Part shown: one piece after another, positions 1-8,834 of the stretch | Layout: every line of letters starts with the position of its first letter | How positions within the stretch are numbered: the first letter of the stretch is position 1 | Source of the DNA: Paenibacillus dendritiformis | GTDB taxonomy: Bacteria > Bacillota > Bacilli > Paenibacillales > Paenibacillaceae | Length of the DNA stretch: 64,000 nucleotides | Direction of reading: 5' to 3' | Assembly: GCF_945605565.1 (NCBI RefSeq) | Contig: NZ_OX216966.1 | Coordinates: 310,001 to 374,000 of the forward strand | Translations under genes and position numbers: made by a program | The notes under the pieces: model-generated | Told to the model about the DNA's origin: nothing | Seen by the model: only the letters and a program-made list of their open reading frames with translations | Database searches by the model: none

Positions 1-1416
1 CGAAAACCAAGCCTCATAAAGCCTGCCGATTCCGTCTTCAATCTCCTGTTCGCTTACCCCACCGAAGCCGAGCAGCAGGGTGGCGTCTCCGGCGTCCGCC
101 GCTTCCCCCCAATAGTTCGAAGTCGGATACACCTTCACCCCGGCGCGGGCCGCCGCCTGCAGCAAAGCGGCTTCCGTCATGCCGTTGCCGATGCGAAGAA
201 GGACGTGAAGACCGGAATCCTGGCCGATGACGCGGACCTGTCCGCCCATCGTTCCCTTCACGGCAGCCAGCAGCGCCCCATGCTTTTTTCGGTAAATTTT
301 GCGTATTTTCCGCACATGCCGATCCCAATGTCCTTCCTTCATGAACCGTTCCAGCGTCAATTGATGCAGCTTGGATGCCGTCTGTTCATACACGGCAAAG
401 TCCGTCCGGTACCGCTCCAGCAGCGTCTGCGGCAGCACCATATAACTTATGCGGATGGATGGCAGCAAAGACTTGGAGAAAGTCCCCATATAGACCACCC
501 TCCCCCCCGAATCCAGACCTTGCAGGGCCGGAATCGGCTTCGCGTGATACCGGAATTCGCCATCATAGTCATCCTCGATGATGAGGCCGTCCCGCTCCTC
601 CGCCCACTGCAGCAGCCGCAGCCGCTTCGCCACCGGCATGACCATGCCGCATGGAAATTGATGGGACGGCGTAATATAGACCGCTTCGGCCCCGCTCGCC
701 TTCAGCAGGCCGACGTTCAAGCCGTCCCGCTCCATCGGAACCGAGACGAGGCGCAGCCCGTGGTTACGGAATATCGCCCAGGCGCCGTCATAGCCGGGAT
801 TCTCTATGGCAACCGTTCGGCGCTCGCTGGCGATCATTTGGCTGATCAGCATCAGCAGCTGCTGAATGCCTGCGCCGATGACGATCTGCTCCGGTTCGCA
901 ATCGACTCCCCGCGACCGGCGCACATAAGCGGCAATCTGCTTCCGCAGCCCGGGCTCTCCCTGCCGATCCCCGTATTGCAGCGCTTCGACCGGCATTAGC
1001 CGCCAGACGTCGTTCGACAGCTTGCGCCAGAGCGGAAGCGGAAAGCCGGCGACATCAATATTGCCGTGCCGGAAATCAATATCATACTCCATGGCAGCGG
1101 CCGGATCGGCTGGCGGAGGCGCATCCCGATGGCAGCCTGGCGGAGGAGGCAGCTCTGCGTCGCTCTCCAACTCACAGACGAACAAGCCCGCGCGGGGCCG
1201 GCTGTCGGCATAGCCTTCCGCCTGCAGCTGCTGATAGGCGGCCTCTACGGTGTTGCGGCTAAGATGCAGACTGTCCGCGAGCTGCCGGATCGAAGGCAGC
1301 CTCGTGCCGGCAGGAATGGCGCCGCTCAAAATCTGCCGCTTCATATACCGGTAGATCTGCTCGTATTTCGGTTCCCCCGCCTTCTCGTCAATGTATGGGA
1401 TCAGGTCCACCCGCAT
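1..1416 (-). CDS. MocR/PdxR-family GntR-type regulator with aminotransferase domain (3' end off window)
   Basis: The reverse-strand frame stays open from the ATG at 1416 to the left edge, 472 codons, close to the full length of MocR regulators, so only a few C-terminal residues are missing. Residues 1-75 form a GntR winged helix (PSIRQLADSLHLSRNTVEAA), and the rest is a fold-type I aminotransferase domain with the PLP lysine at about K315 in MGTFSKSL. These proteins bind DNA through the helix and sense PLP or an amino compound through the second domain. An AGAAGGGGGG ribosome site precedes the start. It is divergent from a LysE exporter 120 bp away, which makes that gene its likely target (inference). 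Confidence 0.93.
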   Translation of the reverse strand, partial: MRVDLIPYIDEKAGEPKYEQIYRYMKRQILSGAIPAGTRLPSIRQLADSLHLSRNTVEAAYQQLQAEGYADSRPRAGLFVCELESDAELPPPPGCHRDAPPPADPAAAMEYDIDFRHGNIDVAGFPLPLWRKLSNDVWRLMPVEALQYGDRQGEPGLRKQIAAYVRRSRGVDCEPEQIVIGAGIQQLLMLISQMIASERRTVAIENPGYDGAWAIFRNHGLRLVSVPMERDGLNVGLLKASGAEAVYITPSHQFPCGMVMPVAKRLRLLQWAEERDGLIIEDDYDGEFRYHAKPIPALQGLDSGGRVVYMGTFSKSLLPSIRISYMVLPQTLLERYRTDFAVYEQTASKLHQLTLERFMKEGHWDRHVRKIRKIYRKKHGALLAAVKGTMGGQVRVIGQDSGLHVLLRIGNGMTEAALLQAAARAGVKVYPTSNYWGEAADAGDATLLLGFGGVSEQEIEDGIGRLYEAWFS

Positions 1417-1535
1417 CGCCCCCCTTCTGTCCCCATCAAGAACCATGAATCTGTAACTTATCATCAGGACAGTATTTGCCTATGATTATAGCAGACTTTC
1501 AAAGCTTTGATTACCTGGAGAAAGGAACATCGAGG

Positions 1536-2186
1536 ATGAGCATGTGGTTCAGTTATATGCTGCTTGGCATTTCGCTGTCGGCCCCGGTCGGCCCCGTGAA
1601 TGTTGCGCAGATCAAAGCCGGCCTGAGAGGAGGGTTCTGGAACGCCTGGTTCGTCGGCATCGGCGCGATGTGCGCCGACGTCGTGTTCATGCTGCTGATT
1701 TATTTTGGGGCTGCCGCCTATGTAACGACGCCGCTGGCGAAGCTGATCATCTGGATCCTGGGCTGCGGCGTGCTGCTGAAGCTCGGGTATGACAGCATCC
1801 GCGACGCCCGTACCGTCATCGATAAGGGGGACAGCGGCGGCCCTGCCCGGAAGGAATCGATCGGATCGTCGTTCCTGTCCGGCTTCCTCATCGCGATCGC
1901 CAATCCGATGAATATCGTATTCTGGATCGGCATCTATGGATCGGTCATGACCAAAACGCTGGAATCGTCGGGGAATGGCCAAGCGTTATGGTTAAGCTGC
2001 GCGATTTTTGCCGGAGTGTGCCTATGGGACTTCACGGTCTCGCTCCTCGTCCATCTGAGCCGAAGAGCAGTCTCGCCGCGCCTGATGAAATGGATCTCGA
2101 TCGTTGCCGGGTGGTCGCTTATCGGGTTCGGCGTCTACTTCGGTTACTCCGCGATTCAACAAACGATACTGCTGCTGCGCGGATAA
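1536..2186 (+). CDS. LysE-family amino acid/metabolite exporter
   Basis: This is a 216-residue integral membrane protein with about six hydrophobic segments. The N-terminal signature APVGPVNVAQIKAGLRGG is typical of the LysE/RhtB translocator family, which exports amino acids or related compounds. I chose the ATG at 1536 because AAAGGAAC lies just upstream; an in-frame start at 1476 lacks a ribosome site and would add non-family sequence. It is divergent from the MocR-type gene, an arrangement in which the regulator usually controls the exporter. The substrate cannot be read from sequence. Confidence 0.9.
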   Translation: MSMWFSYMLLGISLSAPVGPVNVAQIKAGLRGGFWNAWFVGIGAMCADVVFMLLIYFGAAAYVTTPLAKLIIWILGCGVLLKLGYDSIRDARTVIDKGDSGGPARKESIGSSFLSGFLIAIANPMNIVFWIGIYGSVMTKTLESSGNGQALWLSCAIFAGVCLWDFTVSLLVHLSRRAVSPRLMKWISIVAGWSLIGFGVYFGYSAIQQTILLLRG

Positions 2187-2338
2187 CGGGAACAGGCCGC
2201 TTCGATGTCCCAGAACCGGAGTTGGCAAGGCGGTTCCAGACACAGCCGACTTTTCTCCATGCCTGCAGGCAAATCGGTATTCGGAGGATAGCGGGGCCGC
2301 CCGGCTATTGCTGAGAAGCCCCGATTCATGGGAAAATC

Positions 2339-3559
2339 CTATGAAGTTGTCCCTTGAGCCGTCTCCGACAGGGAAAATAGGCGCGGGTGACGCCGCACGA
2401 ACAGTCCGCCTCCGATGGCCGCCGCCAGCAGAACGAGAGCGACCGCCGCAAGTGCCGACGCGATCGGAAGAATGTCGGTCAGCACGCCCCCGACCAGTGG
2501 ACCGAGCATCATGCCGACGGCATGGATCATGTTGAAGAGCGCATAGGCGACGCCATAATCTCCTTCGTCGCCTTTGTCGACGATGGCGCCCAGAGTCGGC
2601 AGCGTCGGGGACAGCGTGAAGCCGACCGCCGCCCCGATCAGGCAGCCTGCCGCCAGCACGAGCACGGGATGCCCCGCCACCGCAATGAACGGCAGCACGA
2701 CGGCCATGGCGGCAACCCCGATGACCATGAGGCGGAACGGATTGAAGCGCGCCGACATCGCTCCCGCCACCGGGGCGATGAAGCCGTAGCACAATGTCAT
2801 CAGCCCGAACAGAAGACCCAGCGCGAGCGGATCCATCTGGAAGCGCTCGGTCAGATAGAGCGGCAGCAGCGGCTCCAGCATCGTCAACGTCGTCTCCGCA
2901 GCCAGGATGACGCAGGCGATGAACAGAACCGTCTTGTGCCGCAGCAAGGAAAAGGTTCCTCCTTGTGCCGGCCGGTTCGTCCGGACCGGCTCCTTCAGGA
3001 ACAGGAGCACCAGCAGGAAGATCGCCGCCGTCAGAGCGGCCGCGAACCAGAACGGCGTATGATGATCGCCGATGTTGAACAGCCAGCCTCCAATCGGCGC
3101 TCCGAGCAATGAGCCGGAGGAGATTCCGGTCATCGCCATGCCCATCGCGGCTCCCCGCAGCTTGCCGGGGAACAGATCGGCGAGCAAGGCCAAGGCTGCC
3201 GTCCACGAGGCGGCTGCGGCGAGGCCTTGAATGAAGCGGGCCCCGATAAGCGCCAGCGGGGAATTCGCGAAGACGAACAGCATCGTCGCGCCCACCATGC
3301 TCGCCAAGCCGAGAATGATGGTCTGGCGCCGGCCAATACGATCGGTTATCCGGCCGAAGAATGGCGTCAGCAGGAACAGCGCGGCGGCGTAGCTGCCGAA
3401 CAGAATGCCCACCATGGTGGAAGACATCTCATACCGCTCCGTAAAATAGGGAACAACCGGTATAAATAGACTGTATAAGAGCATGTCGACAAATAAAATA
3501 CTGATAACCAACCCGAATCCAATCCATTGGGTACGGGTCAGTTGACGCATGAATGACAT
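2339..3559 (-). CDS. MFS multidrug-type efflux transporter
   Basis: This 406-residue protein has about twelve hydrophobic segments and the major-facilitator motif A loop after the second one (FFGRITDRIGRRQ). The N-terminal half carries a PIGG motif in TM5, typical of drug:proton antiporters of the 12-TM group. The ATG at 3559 follows a TAGGAGTGGGAAT ribosome site. It lies downstream of a TetR-type gene on the same strand with a 225-bp gap, so it is probably its regulatory target. The substrate is unknown; family membership is clear. Confidence 0.92.
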   Translation of the reverse strand: MSFMRQLTRTQWIGFGLVISILFVDMLLYSLFIPVVPYFTERYEMSSTMVGILFGSYAAALFLLTPFFGRITDRIGRRQTIILGLASMVGATMLFVFANSPLALIGARFIQGLAAAASWTAALALLADLFPGKLRGAAMGMAMTGISSGSLLGAPIGGWLFNIGDHHTPFWFAAALTAAIFLLVLLFLKEPVRTNRPAQGGTFSLLRHKTVLFIACVILAAETTLTMLEPLLPLYLTERFQMDPLALGLLFGLMTLCYGFIAPVAGAMSARFNPFRLMVIGVAAMAVVLPFIAVAGHPVLVLAAGCLIGAAVGFTLSPTLPTLGAIVDKGDEGDYGVAYALFNMIHAVGMMLGPLVGGVLTDILPIASALAAVALVLLAAAIGGGLFVRRHPRLFSLSETAQGTTS

Positions 3560-3571
3560 ATTCCCACTCCT

Positions 3572-3597
3572 AAAACTATTTCGTTTTTATTAGTTTT
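3572..3597. promoter_or_regulatory. candidate TetR operator upstream of the MFS gene
   Basis: A 7-bp inverted repeat, AAAACTA at 3572-3578 and TAGTTTT at 3591-3597, sits just upstream of the MFS start. The same TAGTTTTC half-site reappears at 4421 beside the tetR-like start, as expected for a shared autoregulatory operator. This is inferred from position and symmetry only; AT-rich sequence can give such repeats by chance. Confidence 0.35.
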
Positions 3598-3784
3598 CAC
3601 AGAAAAATCCGCTTCCGCTACGCTCCTTCGGCTTGCCCTACCTTGATGGAGGGCTGAGGCGGACTCGCCTTCTGCCTCGCCAAGGTCCAGCGCCCTTCTC
3701 CGCATGCCGCATAGGATGCATGCCGGGCCGGCCGCAGCCGGCTCGTTCCCGCCGCTTCGCTCGTCTCGGGTGGACTGCCCAAGT

Positions 3785-4372
3785 TCACTCCCTCGCTCCC
3801 CCGGCTTGGTCTGCCTCGCTTCGCGGCACGAGGCCGAACAGGAGCACATCCGCGATCGCATCCATCGCTTCGGGCAGAGCAATGCGCTGTCTGGCGAAGA
3901 AGCGCTGGTCCAAGGTGGAATTGACCGCATCGGTAATGACTTTCATAAGAAGCGGCACGCTTTGCTTCCGAATCAAGCCCTGCTCCATGCCTTGCTCGAT
4001 CAGAAAGCGCAGCGTAGCCCAGTCGTCCTTCAGCGATTGGTCGATCTTGGCCCATTGCTCCGGAAATACGCGCTTCATCTGATCCAGAATCCGGTTATCA
4101 ACCAGCTCGAAATGATTCGGCAGCACCGTCATAACCGCTTTGATTTTATCCAGCAAGGGCATGGAGGCATCCTCCATAATCGCTTCCGTCTTCCGGTCCG
4201 CTTCCTCCAACGCCTGCACGATGATGGTATCCAGCAGCTCCGCCTTCGAGGAGAAATGCTCATACAGCGTGCGCTTGCTGATCCCTAGCCGGCCGGCCAG
4301 ATCGTCCATCGTAAATTTCATTCCTTTGTCCAGCAATTCTTCTATGAATGCCTTCATAATGCGCTCACGCAT
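3785..4372 (-). CDS. TetR/AcrR-family transcriptional regulator
   Basis: This is a 195-residue one-domain repressor. The N-terminal helix-turn-helix is clear (FTMDDLAGRLGISKRTLYEHF), followed by an alpha-helical ligand domain with no recognisable ligand signature. The ATG at 4372 is preferred because AGGTGG stands 8 nt upstream; the ATG at 4417 has no ribosome site. It precedes the MFS efflux gene on the same strand and most likely represses it and itself until a substrate binds. The C-terminal 20 residues are rich in charged and small residues and look unstructured. Confidence 0.92.
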   Translation of the reverse strand: MRERIMKAFIEELLDKGMKFTMDDLAGRLGISKRTLYEHFSSKAELLDTIIVQALEEADRKTEAIMEDASMPLLDKIKAVMTVLPNHFELVDNRILDQMKRVFPEQWAKIDQSLKDDWATLRFLIEQGMEQGLIRKQSVPLLMKVITDAVNSTLDQRFFARQRIALPEAMDAIADVLLFGLVPRSEADQAGGARE

Positions 4373-4661
4373 TCTTATGGCCACCTCATCTCTCCATGCT
4401 GTAAACTCATAAAACATTTATAGTTTTCTTAGTTACGTTACTATGATTATACTCGAAGCCTTCTTTTCCTACAACTGCGGAAAGGACTGCTATGAAGCGA
4501 TAGAGGGGCAACGAGGTGCCCTTCTTTACAATCCGGCGGTTCTCCATGTACACTGATTTCGTTCGGAATATCGTTCGAGGAATACGATTCAGCTGCCCCT
4601 GTATAGGGTAAACAACATAAAAACTGCGTATAAAAACAATGTATCGGGAGGACGCCGCTTT

Positions 4662-5195
4662 ATGACCTTTTATCCGGAATTGCTTGCGACGCCGTTCCAT
4701 GGGATCGCGATCGCCTTATGGATAGTCGCCGTCATCGGCATGCTCGCCGGAGGCTACGACCGCAAGACCGTGCTGAAAAGTTCGGCCGGAGCTGCCCTGG
4801 TGCTGTACGGCGCCGCCAGCATCTTCATTTACGCCGTGTCCTACGATTCCCACCACATGGAGGCGAGGATGCTCGAGTCGTTGGATGACCTGCATACCGA
4901 GACCACCAAGGATTTCCATCTGATTCGGCCGGTTGATCATATGGTTGCGAAGGTCGGTTCGTTCCGTGATGACGACATCTACCGGATTACGGTCTATGCC
5001 GGCAATTATAATGAGGACGTGGCATTCGATGGCAACCTCAATGTGAAAATGTATGATGCGCAGGGCAACATGCTGGAAGAGAAGACATACAAGGGACTTC
5101 ATCTGCAGCCTGGGGAGAAAAAGGAGCTCGACCGGATGACGATGGAGACCGAGGTCGATCGATATGAATTTGCATACGAAGCTGATCTTCCTTAA
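4662..5195 (+). CDS. hypothetical membrane-anchored protein with extracellular domain
   Basis: I do not recognise this 177-residue protein. Two hydrophobic segments (about residues 12-32 and 38-60) form a membrane hairpin, followed by roughly 115 soluble residues that look like a small beta-rich domain (motifs DIYRITVYAGNYNED and VKMYDAQGNMLEEKTYKG), plausibly exposed outside the cell. A CGGGAGG ribosome site precedes the ATG. It is convergent with the next gene, and the two share a hairpin terminator. Confidence 0.7.
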   Translation: MTFYPELLATPFHGIAIALWIVAVIGMLAGGYDRKTVLKSSAGAALVLYGAASIFIYAVSYDSHHMEARMLESLDDLHTETTKDFHLIRPVDHMVAKVGSFRDDDIYRITVYAGNYNEDVAFDGNLNVKMYDAQGNMLEEKTYKGLHLQPGEKKELDRMTMETEVDRYEFAYEADLP

Positions 5196-5201
5196 CCACA
5201 G

Positions 5202-5245
5202 ACAAGCGGCACATCCGGAGCTACAGACCCGGATGTGCCGCTTGT
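5202..5245. terminator. 17-bp perfect hairpin between convergent genes
   Basis: The arms at 5202-5218 and 5229-5245 pair perfectly around a 10-nt loop. The TAG stop of the minus-strand membrane protein lies in the loop and its last codons lie in the right arm, so the hairpin is partly coding. The flanking T content is modest on both sides. It probably serves as a bidirectional terminator. Confidence 0.75.
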
Positions 5246-6414
5246 TGTTGTTCGGCACGGTTCCGCCGATTGCGGAAGATAAGATAGGGAAGCCATGATA
5301 TTGCGATGTACAGCAGCGCCGCCGTGGCGATTTCATCCCATGCCCCGTAGGACGGCGTTCCCTCGTCGCCGCACAGAATGGCCCCGCCCACCAAGTACAG
5401 GGCAAAGTTCAGCAGCGGGTAGCTGATGAGCTGCATCCAGTGCTGGATGCGCACGCGTTGATAGAAGAGGAAGCCGAACAGCAGCATGATGCCGGCGGCG
5501 ATGGCTTTATAAGCGGCGTGCCGGTACATCTCTTCGGTAAGATACCCTTGATCCGCGGCTGCCACAATGCCGTACAGCAGCACGCCCTGCAACAGCAGCA
5601 TCCCGTATGCTCCCCAGCCAATCTTGCCGAAGCGATACGTCTGTGTGATGGAGGAAGCGGACGCCCCATCCGGGGCAGGCTCCTCCTCTTCCACCGGCTC
5701 CAGACTGTCCACGTATTGGTGGAACCCGCAGTCCACCTGGCAGAGATCTTCCGGCCATGCCGCTTCCGCGCCTGCCGGGCCTTCCTCCTCGATCAGGTCC
5801 TCCTGTCCTGCGACGAACATGCCTTTCAGCCCGTGAACCGTCGTGCTGTAGTACAGCGGAATATGGCCGGATCGGAACTGGGCCAGCCAGGCCAGGATAT
5901 CGTCGTTCCGCATCATCGGAATCGACAGCTTCCCGGGCTTCCAACCATCGCTGTATTCCAACGTCAAGGTCCGCACCATACCGAACTGCGGCACTTGCTC
6001 CGTGAACTTGGACGGCTTATACAAATGGTATCCTTCCAAGACCGAATACCCGTACCGGACGCGCCGAATGTCCGCCAGCGCGATCGCTCCCTCCCGCTTC
6101 TCGCGGGAAGCCAGGTCCCATGCCTCATACTCTACCCGATCCGGGTAGAGGCGGTATGTATCGCGATGGCGGTTCATCCACAGCTGCTCTCCCCACAGGC
6201 GGACCGTACCGCGCACGATGAAGAAGCCTGGCACGGTGAGCAGGAAGCTGGCGTATACCCAGCCGTTGCGCCATCCGTACAGGAGCAGGAACGGTCCGAT
6301 CAGCATCGCCAGCCCGGCAAGGACGACGACGAAGTACACTTCCCACATCAAAATCCAATACCACGGCTGAATCTTCGGCTGCCGAAGTTCATGAATGAGT
6401 TCAGTCGTCCTCAA
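5221..6414 (-). CDS. hypothetical polytopic membrane protein
   Basis: This is about 397 residues from a TTG start at 6414, chosen because AAGGGAG lies about 9 nt upstream; the frame extends to 6471 without a ribosome site. It has two N-terminal hydrophobic segments, a soluble middle of about 190 residues containing a PH-like beta stretch (DRVEYEAWDL, IRRVRYGYSVLEGYHLY), an acidic linker (EPVEEEEPAPDG), then four C-terminal hydrophobic segments. The layout recalls Firmicute bacterial-PH membrane proteins, but I cannot name a family. The final residues are encoded inside the terminator hairpin. Confidence 0.65.
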   Translation of the reverse strand: MRTTELIHELRQPKIQPWYWILMWEVYFVVVLAGLAMLIGPFLLLYGWRNGWVYASFLLTVPGFFIVRGTVRLWGEQLWMNRHRDTYRLYPDRVEYEAWDLASREKREGAIALADIRRVRYGYSVLEGYHLYKPSKFTEQVPQFGMVRTLTLEYSDGWKPGKLSIPMMRNDDILAWLAQFRSGHIPLYYSTTVHGLKGMFVAGQEDLIEEEGPAGAEAAWPEDLCQVDCGFHQYVDSLEPVEEEEPAPDGASASSITQTYRFGKIGWGAYGMLLLQGVLLYGIVAAADQGYLTEEMYRHAAYKAIAAGIMLLFGFLFYQRVRIQHWMQLISYPLLNFALYLVGGAILCGDEGTPSYGAWDEIATAALLYIAISWLPYLIFRNRRNRAEQQQAAHPGL

Positions 6415-6554
6415 GCTGCAATCTCCCTTCCCAAGACGATTCCATGTTCCATCATATACGCATCGGCGCAAAACAGGAATACTACGTTCCTTACCCCATT
6501 TTTCCTGCGATCAATCAAGGCTGAAGCATGGTTTTCTTAACATCCGATCAAAAA

Positions 6555-6590
6555 ACTGTCCCCGGGCCTCTTCGGCCCCTTGGGGACAGT
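6555..6590 (-). terminator. Rho-independent terminator of the S9 peptidase gene
   Basis: A GC-rich hairpin (ACTGTCCCC at 6555-6563 pairing with GGGGACAGT at 6582-6590) is followed on the minus strand by a run of six T. It lies 15 bp past the peptidase stop codon. Confidence 0.85.
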
Positions 6591-6605
6591 CTGTTGTGCT
6601 TACGC

Positions 6606-8402
6606 CTACCCTTGGTGGCGCTGCAGGAAATCGACCATAGCGCGGTACACCCGCATCTCGTTCTCTTTCTTCGTGAATCCGTGTCCTTCATCGTCCAGCA
6701 CGATATACTCGACATCGCGCCCTTGCTGGCGAAGCTGCTCGACGATCTGGTCGGATTCCGCCTTGACGACCCGCGGGTCGTTCGCGCCCTGGATGACCAG
6801 CATCGGGTTCGTCATGCCTTCCAGATATGTAATCGGGGAATCCTTGATGAAGCGCTCCTTGTCGCGCTCCGGTTCGCCGACCCAGCGATCCATCATCGGC
6901 TTCCAATGCTCCGGAACCGAATGGTAGAAGGTGAACAGATTGCTGACGCCGAAGATATCGACCGCCGCCCGGAAATAATCCGCATGGCGTCCGGCCAGGA
7001 GCAGCGTCATATAGCCGCCGTAGCTGCCGCCTACGATGAACAGGCGCTCCTTCGATGAGATGCCCCGCTCGAACAGCCAATCCATCCCGGCCACGCAATC
7101 GAGACGCGGGCCTTCGCCCCAATCGCACTCGACCAGCTTCACGAACGAGCTGCCGTAGCCGGTGCTGCCCCGGAAGTTCGGGGCGAAGATATTGTAGCCC
7201 TGCGCGAGGAAGTACTGGAACATGCTGCGGAATTGCTTGCGCTCCGCCGCCTGCGGACCGCCATGCGGCCAGAATATCGTGTAGCCGTTGGCCGCTTCTG
7301 GCTTCGCCCGGAACAGCAGCGCCTCTATCTCCATCCCGTCGAAGGAGGAATAGGTGACGACCTCCGGCTCTACCATCTGCTCGGGCGTCAGTCCGGTCGG
7401 CATGTTCCGGGTCAATTGCTTCCAGCCGCCGTCCGCTTGCTTGTAAATATTCGCCGGAGATGCGGCTCCACGGGCGAGCAGGTAGACGGTGCCCGACTTG
7501 GCGACATGAATCTGGTCGATAAGCGCGTTCGGAAGCTCCATCGGCTCCAGCTCCCGCGCATCCAGCGAGAACCGGTATAGGCGATCCTCCACGCCTTTTT
7601 CCGTAACGAAGTAGAGCGTGCGGCTGTCCTTGTGCCACTTGATCTCGATGATGCCTTCCTGCGGAATCCGGCACAGCTCGGACAATTGGCGGCTCGGGAT
7701 ATGGTACGACGCCGCGTAGGCATACTCCGCTTTGTAATCCGTGGTGAAGACAACCGTGTCTTCATCCACAAAGATGGCGCGACTGCTTCGGTGAACCTCG
7801 CCTTCTTCAGCGGGTACCAGCGGAAGATCGCCTTCTTCGGTGCGGACATAGAGCACGCGATATGTATTGCTATAGGAATGGCCGTAGACGAAGCGGCCTT
7901 CGCCCGGGCTGACCGCCTCCAGATCCGTTGCCGCACCCTGCCCCTCAATCAGAAGCTCATCCTGCTTCGTCCGCAAATGATATACGCGGCTGTTCAAAAA
8001 ATTCGGATTATTCCGGCTCGTGCAATAATATAATCTCTCCCCGTCCTCTGACAGGTGGGCGAAATACATCTTGTCCTTCTCATCCGCCTCGATGAGCGGA
8101 ATCGGCTTGCCTCCGGCTGGCGGGAGCGCATAGATATGGTAGTTCTCGTCTCCGTCGCGTTCGAAGCCGCACAGAATATGACGCTGCTCCGGGTCGATGG
8201 CAATGAAGCTGTTGACCTGATTCATGTACGTCAGCGGGTAAGGGAAAGCGGTCCCTTCCATCTCTATCGCCCACAGATTGTAATGGCCGTTCAGGTTGCT
8301 GCCGAACACGATTCGGCTCTCATCCCGGCTGACCGCGAACTGGCGAATGACCGTCGTCTGGAAATACTGCTCTACATCAGGCTTCGGAAACTGTAGCAAC
8401 AT
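6606..8402 (-). CDS. S9-family prolyl oligopeptidase-like serine peptidase
   Basis: This is a 598-residue cytoplasmic peptidase. The N-terminal ~350 residues form a WD40-like/beta-propeller region with repeated strands (SRDESRIVFGSN and similar), and the C-terminal ~240 residues form an alpha/beta-hydrolase domain. The nucleophile motif VGGSYGGYM places the catalytic Ser near 460; Asp near 542 (GANDPR) and His near 574 (DEGHGF) complete the triad. Such enzymes cleave short peptides, often with acylaminoacyl- or dipeptidyl-peptidase activity. The start at 8402 has an ideal AAGGAGGGT ribosome site; an upstream ATG at 8444 does not. No signal peptide is present. Confidence 0.93.
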   Translation of the reverse strand: MLLQFPKPDVEQYFQTTVIRQFAVSRDESRIVFGSNLNGHYNLWAIEMEGTAFPYPLTYMNQVNSFIAIDPEQRHILCGFERDGDENYHIYALPPAGGKPIPLIEADEKDKMYFAHLSEDGERLYYCTSRNNPNFLNSRVYHLRTKQDELLIEGQGAATDLEAVSPGEGRFVYGHSYSNTYRVLYVRTEEGDLPLVPAEEGEVHRSSRAIFVDEDTVVFTTDYKAEYAYAASYHIPSRQLSELCRIPQEGIIEIKWHKDSRTLYFVTEKGVEDRLYRFSLDARELEPMELPNALIDQIHVAKSGTVYLLARGAASPANIYKQADGGWKQLTRNMPTGLTPEQMVEPEVVTYSSFDGMEIEALLFRAKPEAANGYTIFWPHGGPQAAERKQFRSMFQYFLAQGYNIFAPNFRGSTGYGSSFVKLVECDWGEGPRLDCVAGMDWLFERGISSKERLFIVGGSYGGYMTLLLAGRHADYFRAAVDIFGVSNLFTFYHSVPEHWKPMMDRWVGEPERDKERFIKDSPITYLEGMTNPMLVIQGANDPRVVKAESDQIVEQLRQQGRDVEYIVLDDEGHGFTKKENEMRVYRAMVDFLQRHQG

Positions 8403-8654
8403 ATACCCTCCTTCTTGGTGCCAAACCGGGAGTTGGAACCGCATAGCATTCCAAAGTTTGGCATATGAATACGTTCATCATATCTCGATTCCCGCTACCG
8501 TGTAAAGTGGGCCTTCTGATGCGCAGGCCGCGCCAGCCCTGACCCCTCAAGTACGGATCGCCTGCTGCTGTATGAGAAGCGCGATGCTGCAGTGCAGTCC
8601 CGTTCCGTTCCGGGAACCTCATTTATTTAACCGGTGTTCTTCGATAGGGTAGGC

Positions 8655-8750
8655 TTACTTTTTCACCCCATAGGCGCTTTCGTTGGGCTGCCGATTCAGG
8701 AAGCCGTATTCGATGAGGTAACGGCGCAGCGTAACATAATCGGCATGCAT
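8655..8750 (-). pseudogene. C-terminal remnant of a DUF2087-family protein
   Basis: Read on the minus strand and ending at the TAA at 8655-8657, a 30-codon stretch contains DYVTLRRYLIEYGFLNR followed by an SAYGVKK end, the hallmark C-terminus of DUF2087 proteins, usually fused to a winged-helix regulator. Upstream of codon 8750 the similarity stops abruptly and the frame becomes low-complexity, so only the tail of the gene remains. It fills part of the otherwise gene-free stretch 8403-8834. Confidence 0.6.
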
Positions 8751-8834
8751 CGCCGGGGCAGCCGAGAGAAGACGCAAAAAGGCCGCTCCGCCAGCTCATG
8801 CCGAGCCGGGCGGGCAGCCCATTCCTTGGTTGCT

